Assembly (NCBI RefSeq): GCF_003732265.1
Contig: NZ_MOBK01000006.1
Span: forward strand, 806,001 to 870,000
DNA: 64,000 nt
Reading direction: 5' to 3'
DNA from: Pseudomonas brassicacearum
Lineage (GTDB): Bacteria; Pseudomonadota; Gammaproteobacteria; Pseudomonadales; Pseudomonadaceae
The position numbers and the translations under genes are program-made. How positions within the stretch are numbered: the first letter of the stretch is position 1; each line of letters opens with the position of its first letter. The notes below the pieces were generated by a model that was not told the DNA's origin, made no database searches, and saw only the letters and a program-made list of their open reading frames with translations. Shown piece after piece: positions 1-9,218 of the stretch.

Positions 1-41
1 TATCCATAACAATTGAGGCCCGGCAAATGCCAGGCCTCGGT

Positions 42-362
42 TCAATCGTGTTTTTTCATCAGGTGCGGGGACATGTTCAGCTCACGCGACTGACGCGAAC
101 GGCGCCGGCAGCGACGCCACAGCCACACACCGAGGTACAGCACGAACAGGCCGACCGCCAGGACCACCGCCGCACCGGTGCGGCTGGTGTTCAGTTCGCC
201 CAGCGCGGGGACGTGGCCAAACAGGCTGGCGGCAGCGGCCATGGCGAGCAATACACCGCACGTTGCCAGCAGCGCGGCAAACGCCGCGCCAATACGAAAA
301 CGCCAGTTGCGTTGGCCTTTGGGCCGCAAGCGGCGAGCGTCAAAACCATCGGATAACTTCAT
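42..362 (-). CDS. Small two-helix membrane protein, unknown function
   Basis: A 106-residue basic protein, if translation begins at the internal Met of MKLSDGF (an upstream Met would add 5 residues). Two hydrophobic stretches, about residues 22-48 and 62-82, are each long enough to cross the membrane. The tail is strongly basic (RRCRRRSRQSR), which suggests a cytoplasmic C-terminus. I do not recognise a family. It is separated by a hairpin from the isochorismatase-like gene on the same strand, so it may be the distal gene of that unit or an independent one. Confidence 0.6.
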   Translation of the reverse strand: MKLSDGFDARRLRPKGQRNWRFRIGAAFAALLATCGVLLAMAAAASLFGHVPALGELNTSRTGAAVVLAVGLFVLYLGVWLWRRCRRRSRQSRELNMSPHLMKKHD

Positions 363-457
363 TCCGACCTTCCTCAATGGGTATCGGCCCTTCGACCGGG
401 AGTTGACCGGGATGTTCCTGAGGCTAAGACAATTGCGGCAAACGAGAGGCTTTTGCA

Positions 458-484
458 GATGAGCGGCGCTATTGGCCGCTCATC
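458..484 (-). terminator. Hairpin after the isochorismatase-like gene
   Basis: A perfect 10-bp inverted repeat, GATGAGCGGC / GCCGCTCATC with a 7-nt loop, lies just beyond the stop of the minus-strand gene ending at 494. No clear T-tract follows, so termination is an inference from position and stem strength only. Confidence 0.4.
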
Positions 485-493
485 GTGGGCCGA

Positions 494-1084
494 TCAAATC
501 AGATCGTGAGTGAGCGCGAGGGTGGCGAAATTGTCCGCCATGATCGCCATTTCGGTCTGCTGAACGTGCTCGGCACTCAGTACGCCGCCCTTGTAAGGCA
601 AGTCGCGCGTGGCGCAGGCGTCTTCCACCAGCGTGCAACGGAAACCCAGGTTCTTTGCGGCACGCACCGTGGTGCTGACGCTGGAATGGCTCATGAAACC
701 GCAGACGATCAGGTCAAGGGCGCCGAGGTCTTCCAGTCGTTTGGCCAGTTCGGTGCCGTGGAAAGCACTCGGCAGCAATTTACCGAGGATGGTTTCGTCG
801 GCCTGTGGCTCAAGGCCGGGGATGAACTCACCGCGCTCGCCTTGTGGGTCGAACAGCCCGCCGACCGTACCGAGGTGGCGTACATGCACGATGGGGCGGC
901 CGGCCGCGCGGGCAGCCGCCAGCAATTGCTTGATGTTCGCGACGGCAGCGTCCATGCCGCTCAGGGCCAGCGGACCGCTGAGGTATTCCTTCTGGGCATC
1001 GATGATGACAAGGGTCGCATGGCTCAGATTGGCTGCTGCGTAACCGCGGCCGCTGAGTTGAAACATCGTTTTTGGAACGGACAT
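494..1084 (-). CDS. Isochorismatase-family cysteine hydrolase homologue with Ser at the nucleophile position
   Basis: A 196-residue protein of the isochorismatase/nicotinamidase fold. Start chosen at MSVPKTMFQ, preceded by AAGGAG at good spacing; upstream in-frame Met codons add sequence unlike the family. The expected Asp is in VIIDAQKEY (about D29) and the Lys in GKLLPSAFHGTEL (about K102). The loop that normally carries the nucleophile (G-x-x-T/S-x-x-C-V-x-x-T) reads GFMSHSSVSTT, placing Ser at about residue 135. Members normally hydrolyse amides or vinyl ethers through a Cys thiolate, so activity here is uncertain. It is divergent from prmB across a 240-bp gap. Confidence 0.85.
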   Translation of the reverse strand: MSVPKTMFQLSGRGYAAANLSHATLVIIDAQKEYLSGPLALSGMDAAVANIKQLLAAARAAGRPIVHVRHLGTVGGLFDPQGERGEFIPGLEPQADETILGKLLPSAFHGTELAKRLEDLGALDLIVCGFMSHSSVSTTVRAAKNLGFRCTLVEDACATRDLPYKGGVLSAEHVQQTEMAIMADNFATLALTHDLI

Positions 1085-1323
1085 TCTGGGGCTCCTTGGA
1101 GTGGGGCTTTTGCGACATTGTCCTCTGGCTGAGCGGTTCTGTGAATCGCTACTATCGTAGGCGCCGTCATTACTGGCTCGCAGCCTTGTCAAGTCAGCGG
1201 ATTTGTTCAATAGCCAGCGGCAAAAAGGGATAGGTCCTACATCTGGTCCGGTGTTTTTCCTGCGTCGTCGTGGCGCGTTTTGGCTGTTAGAATCGCCAGT
1301 CGTTTTTTCTGGAGTTTGCCGCC

Positions 1324-2232
1324 GTGATCACTTCCCGCCTTCGTACCCTGCGTGACCACATCCGTTGGGCCGTCAGCCGCTTCCATGGGGAGGATCTGTT
1401 TTTCGGGCATGGGACCGACAACGCCTGGGACGAAGCCCGTCAACTGGTGTTGGGTGCCTTGCACTTGCCGTGGGAAATCGCCGACAGCTACCTCGACTGC
1501 GCGCTGGAAGACGATGAGCTGGTCAAATTGCAACGCATGCTCAAGCGCCGCATCGAAGAACGCATTCCGACCGCTTACCTGTTGGGCGAAGCGTGGTTCT
1601 GCGGCATGTCCTTCATCGTCGACGAACGTGTGCTGATCCCGCGTTCACCGATTGGCGAGCTGATCGAAAAACGCTTCGAGCCGTGGTTGGGTGCCGAGCC
1701 TGCGCGCATTCTCGACCTGTGCACCGGTTCCGGTTGCATCGGTATCGCCTGCGCCTACGAGTTCCAGAACGCCGAAGTGGTGCTGGCGGATTTGTCGTTC
1801 GAAGCGCTGGAAGTGGCCAATCAGAACATCGAGCGTCACGGTGTCGATGAGCGCGTGTACACGGTTCAGGGCGATGGCTTTGATGGTTTGCCGGGTCAAC
1901 GTTTCGACCTGATCGTGTCGAACCCGCCCTACGTCGACGCGGAAGATTTCGCCGATATGCCGGACGAGTATCAGCACGAACCGGAGCTGGGCCTGGCGTG
2001 TGGCGATGACGGCTTGAACCTGGTACGGCGCATGCTGGCTGAAGCCGCAGATCATCTGACCGAGAAGGGTTTGCTGATTGTCGAGGTGGGCAATAGCCAG
2101 GTTCACGTCGACGCGCTGTACCCGGAAGTCGATTTTGCGTGGCTCGATTTCGAGCGTGGCGGGCATGGGGTGTTCATGTTGACGGCTGAACAGTGCCGCG
2201 ATCATCAGGCACTGTTCGCTTCTCGCGTCTGA
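1324..2232 (+). CDS. prmB: 50S ribosomal protein L3 glutamine methyltransferase PrmB
   Basis: A 302-residue SAM-dependent methyltransferase that N5-methylates a glutamine of ribosomal protein L3 in the cytosol. The N-terminal helical domain is followed by a Rossmann domain with the SAM loop [10 protein letters not shown] (about residues 130-139) and the NPPY motif at residues 200-203 that holds the substrate glutamine. The motif alone would also fit PrmC or HemK, but the N-terminal region and length read as PrmB. It uses a GTG start, with TGGAG about 10 nt upstream. In many proteobacteria, as here, it lies directly upstream of aroC on the same strand, with two genes on the other strand intervening. 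Confidence 0.93.
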   Translation: MITSRLRTLRDHIRWAVSRFHGEDLFFGHGTDNAWDEARQLVLGALHLPWEIADSYLDCALEDDELVKLQRMLKRRIEERIPTAYLLGEAWFCGMSFIVDERVLIPRSPIGELIEKRFEPWLGAEPARILDLCTGSGCIGIACAYEFQNAEVVLADLSFEALEVANQNIERHGVDERVYTVQGDGFDGLPGQRFDLIVSNPPYVDAEDFADMPDEYQHEPELGLACGDDGLNLVRRMLAEAADHLTEKGLLIVEVGNSQVHVDALYPEVDFAWLDFERGGHGVFMLTAEQCRDHQALFASRV

Positions 2233-2245
2233 CTGAATCCGCTTT

Positions 2246-2338
2246 TGTGGCGAGGGGGCTTGCCCCCGTTGGACTGCGCAGCAGTCCCTCTTTTTGGGGC
2301 CGCTTCGCAGCCCAACGGGGGCAAGCCCCCTCGCCACA
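2246..2338. repeat. REP-like inverted repeat, GTGGCGAGGGGGCTTGC type
   Basis: Two arms, TGTGGCGAGGGGGCTTGCCC and its complement, flank a variable centre. A second copy of the same family lies at 24068-24186 with GGGAGCTTGCTCCC as its core. It sits between the converging ends of prmB and the minus-strand gene at 2347, the usual place for Pseudomonas REP elements. Confidence 0.85.
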
Positions 2339-2346
2339 AAAAGCCA

Positions 2347-3138
2347 TCAGCGGTGTGTAGCAATCCAGATCAACAACCCCGCCTGAAACACCGCAAACGC
2401 CACCAGGCATGTAATGGTAAAGCGCAGCCCGGCGTCTTCACGCTTGTACTTGCTGACTTTTTCCTCGTGCTTCTTCAGCTTCACTTCCTGCTCGGCCAGG
2501 TTCTGTTCGGCCTGCTGAAGCATCTGCGCGGCTTCGAGAATTTCCACCAGTTGCAGCTTTTCAGTGTTCCACTCGCCCGACAGGTCACCGACCTGCACGT
2601 CTTTGACGCTGCCCTTCAAATGCTGGGCGTCGGCATACACCACTTCAAAACCATGGGCCTTGAGGAAGTGATCGCGGCGCAGGCGGGTGTCTTCGTTCAG
2701 CGCATCCTTGTTGTTCAGATCCATGCCGTCGACGGTGTAACCGGACCAGCGCTTCTTCGCCCAGGTAATCCCTTGAGCAGCCATGAAGCGGCCGATGCCA
2801 CGGTTCATCGGTTCAATCTGCAGGCCACTGTCAGGCCCGAAATGCACACGCTTGGTGGTGTGATCGACCCACACGTCGAGGTGATTCTGTTCTTTGCGCA
2901 CACGCTGGCCGGGCAGGGTGATGCTCATGCGCATCAGGCTCTGCTCCTTGCTGTTGCGTTCGGCATAGCCGAATTCGACAAAGCGCAGCGGTCGCCCGCC
3001 GGTGTTGCGGTCGGTTTTCAGCGGCGCCAGACGGAGCATCTTGTGGTGCTCGACGTGGACGTCCGCCCACGGCAGCTCAACCGCTGGCGGTGCGTCTTTT
3101 TCAGCGGTGGTGTCGGGTGAAGTCTGGGTATCAGTCAT
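2347..3138 (-). CDS. Conserved hypothetical protein with coiled coil and C-terminal membrane anchor
   Basis: A 263-residue protein from MTDTQTSPDTT; an upstream Met is possible but its extension looks non-coding. After an acidic disordered N-terminus comes a globular region (about residues 20-190), then a charged heptad-like helix (AEQNLAEQEVKLKKHEEKVSKYKRE), then one transmembrane helix (LVAFAVFQAGLLIWIA) at the extreme C-terminus. This predicts a tail-anchored inner-membrane protein facing the cytoplasm. I recognise no catalytic motif. It lies next to the alpha/beta hydrolase gene on the same strand, about 95 bp away. Confidence 0.8.
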   Translation of the reverse strand: MTDTQTSPDTTAEKDAPPAVELPWADVHVEHHKMLRLAPLKTDRNTGGRPLRFVEFGYAERNSKEQSLMRMSITLPGQRVRKEQNHLDVWVDHTTKRVHFGPDSGLQIEPMNRGIGRFMAAQGITWAKKRWSGYTVDGMDLNNKDALNEDTRLRRDHFLKAHGFEVVYADAQHLKGSVKDVQVGDLSGEWNTEKLQLVEILEAAQMLQQAEQNLAEQEVKLKKHEEKVSKYKREDAGLRFTITCLVAFAVFQAGLLIWIATHR

Positions 3139-3233
3139 AACGGCGAGATCCTGTCCAAGCCCTGCCGCCAGCCATTGCGCTGGCGACAAAGGCTTATCGG
3201 CCGTTTTTGACAGGACTGGAGGGCTAACAGCGC

Positions 3234-4187
3234 TTAACTGGGGCGAAGTCCGTCAATAAACCCGAGGATGCGCGTGCCAAGCTCGGCCGCCAGTGGCAAT
3301 TGCGGGTCTTTATACGAGGCCAATTGCCGTTTGACGTCGTTGGGAACGATGCGCATGACGTGGTTCATGCCCTCGATCAACGCCAGCTCGGCATCCGGTT
3401 TGGCGGCTTTCAGCAGCCTGGCGTCACCGACACCGACCTGAATGTCGTTGCTGCCCTGAATGATCAACGCCGGCATCTTCAATTTGGCGAACGCTGCCGC
3501 CGGGTCCTGACGGAACAATGAAATCAGGTACGGCTGCACACTCGGGCGGAAAATCGTCTGAAGGGGAGGCGGCACGTTGTCGTCGGTGTGACCGGCCTTG
3601 AGGCTGTCGAGCAGCTCATTGCTGCGCAGCATCAGCGCCGGTGGCAGTTGATTGCTCAACTGTTGACGCAACACTTGATCGACCGGGCGAGCGCTGCCGG
3701 ACAGCGAGATGACCGCCGCGGCGTCCACACTCGGCGCCGCCAGGGTGGCGATCAAGGCGCCTTCGCTGTGGCCGAGCAGAATCAGCGGGCCGAAACGCGG
3801 ATCACTTTTCAGCTTTTTGCCCCAGGCTTCGGCATCGGCCACATAGGCTTCAACCGACAGATTGCGTTCGTCCGGCGTGGCGGCAAGGCTCGCTGCCACA
3901 CCGCGTTTGTCGTAACGCACGCTGGCGATGTTGTGTTTGGCCAGCACCCAGGCCAGCCGTTTGAGGCTGTCATTGCGCCCGCCGTCGGTGTTATTGCCGT
4001 CACGATCCGTAGGACCGGAGCCGGAAATGATCAGGACGACCGGCACAGGATTGTCGGATTTGGGCAGCAACAGTGAGCCGAAAAGCTCACCGGTGCCGGT
4101 ATCCAGCGTAATAGGTCGTTGCAGGACGGTGGCCTGCACGTAGCCGGTAAACAAGGTCAGACTCAAGGCTAAAACTCGCAGCATCAT
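3234..4187 (-). CDS. Exported alpha/beta hydrolase (serine hydrolase)
   Basis: About 317 residues from MMLRVLALSL. The first 19 residues form a signal peptide ending near VQA, so the enzyme is probably periplasmic. The nucleophile elbow GHSEG falls at 139-143 (Ser141). The oxyanion region is ISGSGPTDRDGNN, and a late GMNHVM supplies the likely catalytic His. This is the dienelactone-hydrolase-like family of exported esterases; the substrate cannot be deduced. No strong ribosome-binding site precedes the start, and adjacent Met codons (4187 or 4184) cannot be told apart. It is divergent from aroC. Confidence 0.85.
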   Translation of the reverse strand: MMLRVLALSLTLFTGYVQATVLQRPITLDTGTGELFGSLLLPKSDNPVPVVLIISGSGPTDRDGNNTDGGRNDSLKRLAWVLAKHNIASVRYDKRGVAASLAATPDERNLSVEAYVADAEAWGKKLKSDPRFGPLILLGHSEGALIATLAAPSVDAAAVISLSGSARPVDQVLRQQLSNQLPPALMLRSNELLDSLKAGHTDDNVPPPLQTIFRPSVQPYLISLFRQDPAAAFAKLKMPALIIQGSNDIQVGVGDARLLKAAKPDAELALIEGMNHVMRIVPNDVKRQLASYKDPQLPLAAELGTRILGFIDGLRPS

Positions 4188-4317
4188 CACGCCATCATTC
4201 ACAAAGGTGCCGGTTGGACTCGCAGGCACCCATAAGGTTCGAGGATGAACTACTTGGGTAGCCTGCGTATACTGGCGCGCATTACGTATTCAGGTTCTAT
4301 TTCACGGAGCGTCCTGC

Positions 4318-5409
4318 ATGTCCGGCAATACCTACGGCAAGCTGTTCACTGTCACCACCGCGGGCGAAAGCCATGGTCCGGCGTTGGTCGCCATTGTCGA
4401 CGGCTGCCCGCCGGGGCTGGAGATTTCTCTGGAGGATTTGCAGCGTGACCTGGACCGCCGCAAGCCTGGCACCAGCCGTCACACCACGCAACGCCAGGAA
4501 GCCGACGAAGTCGAAATCCTCTCTGGCGTGTTCGAAGGCCGCACCACCGGCTGCTCCATTGGCCTGCTGATCCGCAACACCGACCAGAAGTCCAAGGACT
4601 ACTCGGCAATCAAGGACCTGTTCCGCCCGGCCCACGCCGACTACACCTACCACCATAAATACGGTGAGCGCGATTACCGTGGCGGCGGTCGCAGTTCGGC
4701 GCGGGAAACAGCCATGCGCGTAGCGGCTGGCGCGATTGCCAAGAAATACCTGGCCACCCAGGGCATTGTCATTCGCGGCTACATGAGCCAGCTCGGCCCG
4801 ATCGAAATCCCGTTCAAGACCTGGGATTCGGTGGAAGAGAACGCTTTCTTCAGCCCTGACCCGGACAAAGTCCCGGAGCTGGAAGCCTATATGGACCAGT
4901 TGCGTCGCGACCAGGATTCGGTCGGCGCGAAAATCACCGTCGTGGCTGAAGGCGTAATGCCTGGCCTCGGCGAGCCGATTTTCGACCGCCTCGATGCCGA
5001 ACTGGCCCACGCGCTGATGAGCATCAACGCGGTGAAAGGCGTGGAAATCGGCGCCGGTTTCGCCAGCGTTGCCCAGCGCGGCACCGAACACCGCGATGAA
5101 ATGACCCCGGAAGGTTTCCTCAGCAACAATGCCGGCGGCATTCTGGGCGGTATTTCGTCCGGTCAGCCAATCGTCGCGCACCTGGCGTTGAAGCCGACGT
5201 CCAGCATCACCACGCCGGGCCGTTCCATCGACATTCATGGCAACCCGGTGGACGTCATCACCAAGGGCCGTCACGACCCGTGCGTCGGCATCCGCGCGAC
5301 ACCCATCGCTGAAGCGATGATGGCCATCGTGTTGATGGATCATCTGTTGCGTCACCGTGGGCAAAACGCCGATGTGCGCGTGAGCACCCCGGTGCTGGGT
5401 CAGCTTTAA
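4318..5409 (+). CDS. aroC: Chorismate synthase
   Basis: A 363-residue enzyme matching the usual AroC length. It converts 5-enolpyruvylshikimate-3-phosphate to chorismate using reduced FMN, the last common step to the aromatic amino acids. Signatures seen are GESHGP near residues 16-21, [10 protein letters not shown] near 122-131, and [16 protein letters not shown] near the C-terminus. An in-frame ATG follows a GGAG-like sequence (cacggagcgtcctgc). The next gene, an MFS transporter, begins 34 bp after the stop and may be co-transcribed. Confidence 0.97.
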   Translation: MSGNTYGKLFTVTTAGESHGPALVAIVDGCPPGLEISLEDLQRDLDRRKPGTSRHTTQRQEADEVEILSGVFEGRTTGCSIGLLIRNTDQKSKDYSAIKDLFRPAHADYTYHHKYGERDYRGGGRSSARETAMRVAAGAIAKKYLATQGIVIRGYMSQLGPIEIPFKTWDSVEENAFFSPDPDKVPELEAYMDQLRRDQDSVGAKITVVAEGVMPGLGEPIFDRLDAELAHALMSINAVKGVEIGAGFASVAQRGTEHRDEMTPEGFLSNNAGGILGGISSGQPIVAHLALKPTSSITTPGRSIDIHGNPVDVITKGRHDPCVGIRATPIAEAMMAIVLMDHLLRHRGQNADVRVSTPVLGQL

Positions 5410-5443
5410 TGGCTGACTTCAATGCCGCTGCGGTCTGACGAAC

Positions 5444-6589
5444 GTGGCGGCGCTCCCGTACTGGCGGCTCTCCAGTTTCTATCTGTTCTATTTCGCCTTG
5501 CTCGGGTCGACAGCGCCGTTTCTGGCGCTGTACTTCGATCACCTGGGTTTTTCCAGTGCGCGCATCGGCGAGCTGGTGGCCATCCCGATGCTGATGCGCT
5601 GCGTCGCGCCCAATATCTGGGGCTGGCTGGGTGACTACACCGGCCGGCGCCTGGCCATCGTGCGCTTCGGCGCGGTGTGTACGCTGCTGACGTTCTCACT
5701 GATTTTCGTCAGCAAGACCTACGCCTGGCTGGCGATGGTCATGGCGTTGCATGCGTTCTTCTGGCACGCGGTATTGCCGCAGTTCGAAGTCATTACCCTG
5801 GCTCACTTGAAAGGCCAAACCTCGCGCTACAGCCAGATTCGCTTGTGGGGCTCCATCGGTTTCATCATTACCGTGGTGTTGCTGGGCCGATTGTTTGAGT
5901 GGCTCAGCCTCGACATCTATCCGGTGGCGTTGGTGTTGATCATGGCCGGGATCGTCGTCAGCAGCCTGTGGGTGCCAAACGCGCAACCGGTTCAGGGCCT
6001 TCGTGAAGCGGGGGACGGGTTTCTCAAGCAATTGCGCAGCCCCGGCGTGTTGGCGTTTTATGGCTGCGTGGCGCTGATGCAGATGAGCCATGGCCCGTAT
6101 TACACGTTTTTGACCTTGCACCTTGAACGATTGGGCTACAGCCGTGGCGTGATCGGCATGCTCTGGGCGGTCGGCGTGGTCGCTGAAGTGCTGATGTTCC
6201 TGGCCATGAGCAAAATCCTTGCGCGCTTCTCTGTGCGCCGGGTACTGCTGGCGAGTTTCCTGCTGGCCGCCCTGCGTTGGGTGCTGCTCGGTTCGTTTGC
6301 CGAGTTTCTCTGGGTGTTGCTGTTTGCCCAGGTGCTGCACGCGGCGACGTTCGGCAGCTTTCACGCCGCTGCCATCCAGTTCGTGCAACGTAGTTTCGGC
6401 GCACGCCAGCAAGGGCAGGGCCAGGCGCTTTATGCCGCACTGGCCGGCACCGGCGGCGCATTGGGCGCGTTGTATTCCGGCTACAGCTGGAATGCCCTCG
6501 GCGCGCCGTTGACCTTTAGTATTGCAAGCCTCGCAGCCCTGGCGGCTGCCGTTATCATTGCCACACGACTGCAAGAGGACAGGCCATGA
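5444..6589 (+). CDS. MFS transporter, phenylpropionate-permease (HcaT-like) type
   Basis: A 381-residue protein with about 12 hydrophobic helices. The MFS loop 2-3 signature appears as NIWGWLGDYTGRR. The opening (WRLSSFYLFYFALLGSTAPF) resembles the PPP family that includes HcaT and LacY-like permeases. It uses a GTG start at 5444. Its stop overlaps the mtnB start by four bases (ATGA), which implies translational coupling to methionine salvage. A role moving a methylthio-sugar, nucleoside or related metabolite is inference from that coupling only. Confidence 0.88.
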   Translation: MAALPYWRLSSFYLFYFALLGSTAPFLALYFDHLGFSSARIGELVAIPMLMRCVAPNIWGWLGDYTGRRLAIVRFGAVCTLLTFSLIFVSKTYAWLAMVMALHAFFWHAVLPQFEVITLAHLKGQTSRYSQIRLWGSIGFIITVVLLGRLFEWLSLDIYPVALVLIMAGIVVSSLWVPNAQPVQGLREAGDGFLKQLRSPGVLAFYGCVALMQMSHGPYYTFLTLHLERLGYSRGVIGMLWAVGVVAEVLMFLAMSKILARFSVRRVLLASFLLAALRWVLLGSFAEFLWVLLFAQVLHAATFGSFHAAAIQFVQRSFGARQQGQGQALYAALAGTGGALGALYSGYSWNALGAPLTFSIASLAALAAAVIIATRLQEDRP

Positions 6590-7212
6590 GCCTTACCCGT
6601 GAACACCTCGCCCAGGAAATCATCGACGCCGGGCGTTTTCTGTATGGCCGCGGCTGGTCACCGGCCACCAGCAGCAACTACTCGACGCGCCTGTCGCCGA
6701 GCGAAGCGCTGCTGACGGTGTCCGGCAAGCACAAAGGTCAGTTGGGGCTCGACGATGTGCTCGCCACCGATTTGTCGGGCAACAGCCTGGAACCGGGTAA
6801 AAAGCCGTCCGCCGAAACCCTGCTGCACACCCAGCTCTATAGCTGGCGCGCGGAGATCGGCGCGGTGCTGCACACCCATTCGGTGAACGCCACGGTGCTG
6901 TCGCGCCTGACCCCGGAAGATTTCATCGAGTTCGAAGACTACGAACTGCAAAAAGCCTTCAGCGGCGTGTCGACCCACGAGTCGCGGGTGCGCGTACCGA
7001 TTTTCGACAACGATCAGGATATTGCGCGCCTCGCCGCCAAGGTGCAGCCTTGGCTGGACGCCCATCCCGATTGCGTTGGCTACCTGATTCGCGGCCATGG
7101 CCTCTACACCTGGGGCGCGCGCATGAGCGATGCGCTGCGGCAGATTGAGGCCTTTGAATTTTTGTTCGAGTGCGAGTTGAAGACGCGCGCGCTCTTCAAC
7201 CGTAACGCATGA
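6586..7212 (+). CDS. mtnB: Methylthioribulose-1-phosphate dehydratase
   Basis: A 208-residue zinc enzyme of the class II aldolase/adducin family that dehydrates 5-methylthioribulose-1-phosphate in methionine salvage. The metal-binding His pair is in VLHTHSVNA (about residues 95-99) and the third His in RGHGLYTWG (about 171). The N-terminus GRFLYGRGWSPATSSNYS is typical of MtnB. It overlaps the upstream transporter by 4 bp and is followed 20 bp later by mtnD, forming mtnB-mtnD-mtnC. Confidence 0.95.
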   Translation: MSLTREHLAQEIIDAGRFLYGRGWSPATSSNYSTRLSPSEALLTVSGKHKGQLGLDDVLATDLSGNSLEPGKKPSAETLLHTQLYSWRAEIGAVLHTHSVNATVLSRLTPEDFIEFEDYELQKAFSGVSTHESRVRVPIFDNDQDIARLAAKVQPWLDAHPDCVGYLIRGHGLYTWGARMSDALRQIEAFEFLFECELKTRALFNRNA

Positions 7213-7232
7213 ACCGTTAAGGAGTTGCCCTG

Positions 7233-7778
7233 ATGAGCAGCCTGTCCGTTTACCACGTCTCAAGCCCTGACCTGCCGAACAAGGTGCTGACCCATTTCGA
7301 AGACATCGCCTCGACCCTGGCCGAGCAGGGCGTGCGTTTCGACCGCTGGCAAGCGGCGGCGAAGATCCAGCCCGGTGCCAGTCAGGAAGAAGTGATCGCC
7401 GCGTACCAGGAACAGATCGACAAATTGATGACCGAGCGCGGTTACATCACGGTCGACGTCATCAGCCTGAACAGCGATCACCCGCAAAAAGCCGAACTGC
7501 GCGCCAAGTTCCTCGACGAACACCGTCATGGCGAAGACGAAGTGCGGTTTTTTGTGGCGGGTCGTGGCCTGTTTACCCTGCACATCGACGATTACGTCTA
7601 CGCGGTGCTGTGCGAAAAGAACGACCTGATCTCGGTGCCGGCCGGCACGCCGCACTGGTTTGACATGGGCGAGCATCCGCATTTCGTCGCGATCCGCCTG
7701 TTCAACAACCCTGAAGGCTGGGTGGCCAACTTCACCGGCGAAGACATCGCCAGCCGCTTCCCGCGTCTTGAGGACTGA
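7233..7778 (+). CDS. mtnD: Acireductone dioxygenase
   Basis: A 181-residue cupin. It oxidises acireductone to 4-methylthio-2-oxobutanoate and formate with Fe(II), or off-pathway with Ni(II). The metal ligands are visible as HRHGEDE (about H96, H98, E102) and the His of GTPHWFDMG (about 140). A strong AAGGAG lies upstream of the ATG. It sits between mtnB and mtnC, the intermediate step in the same pathway. Confidence 0.96.
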   Translation: MSSLSVYHVSSPDLPNKVLTHFEDIASTLAEQGVRFDRWQAAAKIQPGASQEEVIAAYQEQIDKLMTERGYITVDVISLNSDHPQKAELRAKFLDEHRHGEDEVRFFVAGRGLFTLHIDDYVYAVLCEKNDLISVPAGTPHWFDMGEHPHFVAIRLFNNPEGWVANFTGEDIASRFPRLED

Positions 7779-7782
7779 ACCG

Positions 7783-8466
7783 ATGCCGATCAAAGCGATT
7801 CTCACCGACATCGAAGGCACCACCAGCGCGGTGAGTTTTGTGTTCGACGTGCTGTTTCCCTACGCGGCCAAACACCTGCCGGAGTTTGTCCGTCAGCACG
7901 CCGAACGCGCCGATGTGGCTGAGCAACTGTCGGCCGTGCGACGCGACAGCGCCGAGCCGGACGCCGACGTTGAGCGGGTGATCGCCATTCTCTTGGGCTG
8001 GATCGCCGAAGACCGCAAAGCCACGCCGCTCAAAGCGTTGCAAGGCATGGTCTGGGAGCAGGGTTATCAGGCGGGGCAGCTGAAGGGCCACGTTTACCCG
8101 GATGCGGTTGAAGCGCTCAAGCGCTGGCATCAGGAAGGCTATCAACTGTTTGTGTATTCCTCGGGCTCGATTCAGGCGCAAAAGCTGATTTTCGGCTGTT
8201 CGGAGGCGGGGGATTTGTCGCCACTGTTCAGCGGCTATTTCGACACCACGTCGGGGCCCAAGCGGGAAGCGCAGTCCTATCAGCGCATCACTCAGGCCAT
8301 CGGTCTTGAACCCGCGCAGATTGTGTTTCTGTCCGACATCGTCGAAGAACTGGACGCAGCGCGCACGGCCGGCATGGCGACCTGCGGGTTGGCGCGAGAG
8401 GGCGGGGAGCTCGCAGGCCATCTGACCGTCGACAGCTTCGCACGGGTAGATCTGTCCACTTTCTAA
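7783..8466 (+). CDS. mtnC: Enolase-phosphatase E1
   Basis: A 227-residue HAD-superfamily enzyme that enolises and dephosphorylates 2,3-diketo-5-methylthiopentyl-1-phosphate to acireductone. The HAD nucleophile motif is TDIEGTT (D9, E11), the second motif FVYSSGS, and the acidic motif [12 protein letters not shown]. The start follows the mtnD stop by 4 bp. An upstream in-frame extension overlaps mtnD and is not credible. A REP-like hairpin closes the operon. Confidence 0.95.
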   Translation: MPIKAILTDIEGTTSAVSFVFDVLFPYAAKHLPEFVRQHAERADVAEQLSAVRRDSAEPDADVERVIAILLGWIAEDRKATPLKALQGMVWEQGYQAGQLKGHVYPDAVEALKRWHQEGYQLFVYSSGSIQAQKLIFGCSEAGDLSPLFSGYFDTTSGPKREAQSYQRITQAIGLEPAQIVFLSDIVEELDAARTAGMATCGLAREGGELAGHLTVDSFARVDLSTF

Positions 8467-8483
8467 AATCAAGGTAAATGACC

Positions 8484-8573
8484 TGTGGGAGCGAGCCTGC
8501 TCGCGAAAGCGGCGTATCAGTCAATATCAATCTCGACTGATACACCCTCTTCGCGAGCAGGCTCGCTCCCACA
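8484..8573. repeat. REP-like inverted repeat, TGTGGGAGCGAGCCTGCTCGCG type
   Basis: Two 24-nt arms of the form TGTGGGAGCGAGCCTGCTCG, inverted, with about 40 nt between them. It lies between the convergent mtnC and the DUF3509 gene. The same family recurs at 11682, 12615, 13747 and 18329. Confidence 0.88.
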
Positions 8574-8599
8574 GTGTTTTATGTTGCCGTCAGATTGAT

Positions 8600-8878
8600 T
8601 TACGCCGAGTGATAAGTCGGCAGTGCAAACCGTTGCTGGCTTTGCAGCATGGAGATCTGCGGCAGTTCGCTGGCCTGTTCGGCCAAGTCACGGCGAATCG
8701 CACTGATGGCCCAGGTCAGTTGGTCACCGGCGTGCAATTGCTGGTAGGAGAGCGAACGTTTAAACACCCGGCCTTCGCTGCTGCGCAGGGTCAGCAGAAT
8801 CCCGCCGTCAGGACGCGCCTGGGTGGTGACTTCGAAGTTGGAGAACAGGGAGGTAAATTTTTCTTGGATCAGGCTCAT
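8600..8878 (-). CDS. DUF3509-like small cytosolic protein
   Basis: A 92-residue protein from MSLIQEKFTSLF. It resembles the Pseudomonas-restricted DUF3509 family by size and by the pattern of an N-terminal amphipathic helix, two short strands (ILLTLRS..GRVFKRS) and a helix with AISAIRRDLAE. The function is unknown. In-frame Met codons farther upstream would add AT-rich sequence unlike coding DNA. It is divergent from the acyl-CoA synthetase gene. Confidence 0.75.
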   Translation of the reverse strand: MSLIQEKFTSLFSNFEVTTQARPDGGILLTLRSSEGRVFKRSLSYQQLHAGDQLTWAISAIRRDLAEQASELPQISMLQSQQRFALPTYHSA

Positions 8879-9218
8879 GTCTATCAGCTCCGTTTGCACG
8901 TGAATGGCAAGCATGGAGAGGTAGTTGCAGCGATTGTGCCAGTATTTTAATTTAATAAAATCGTTATAAATCAATAAGTTAATTTTTAGGCTGGTTTTTG
9001 CTTTCGTGCAATCTGCATGAATGGCCATCGTGCATCCTGCATTTTGAAAGATCGTTGCTGTTTAGATGGAACCAATGCGCACGTCGAGGTTCATCGTCCG
9101 TTTGCAGGGCTGCGGATACAAAACATTGCAAAATCCGCGTGTACAGCCCAAGAACCGCTGACGTATTTTCGAGCTCATGGAACGCGGCCCGACAATAAAA
9201 AAATCAGCGGGAGCACAG
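8879..9218. other. AT-rich divergent promoter region
   Basis: 340 bp without a credible gene. It includes a strongly AT-rich block at about 8938-8990, rare in this GC-rich chromosome. It must hold the promoters of the DUF3509 gene (leftward) and the acyl-CoA synthetase gene (rightward). I see no clean operator palindrome. Confidence 0.5.

Noticed and set aside
4297..5364. A 355-codon minus-strand frame
   Set aside because: Entirely antisense to aroC, which is unmistakable by motif.
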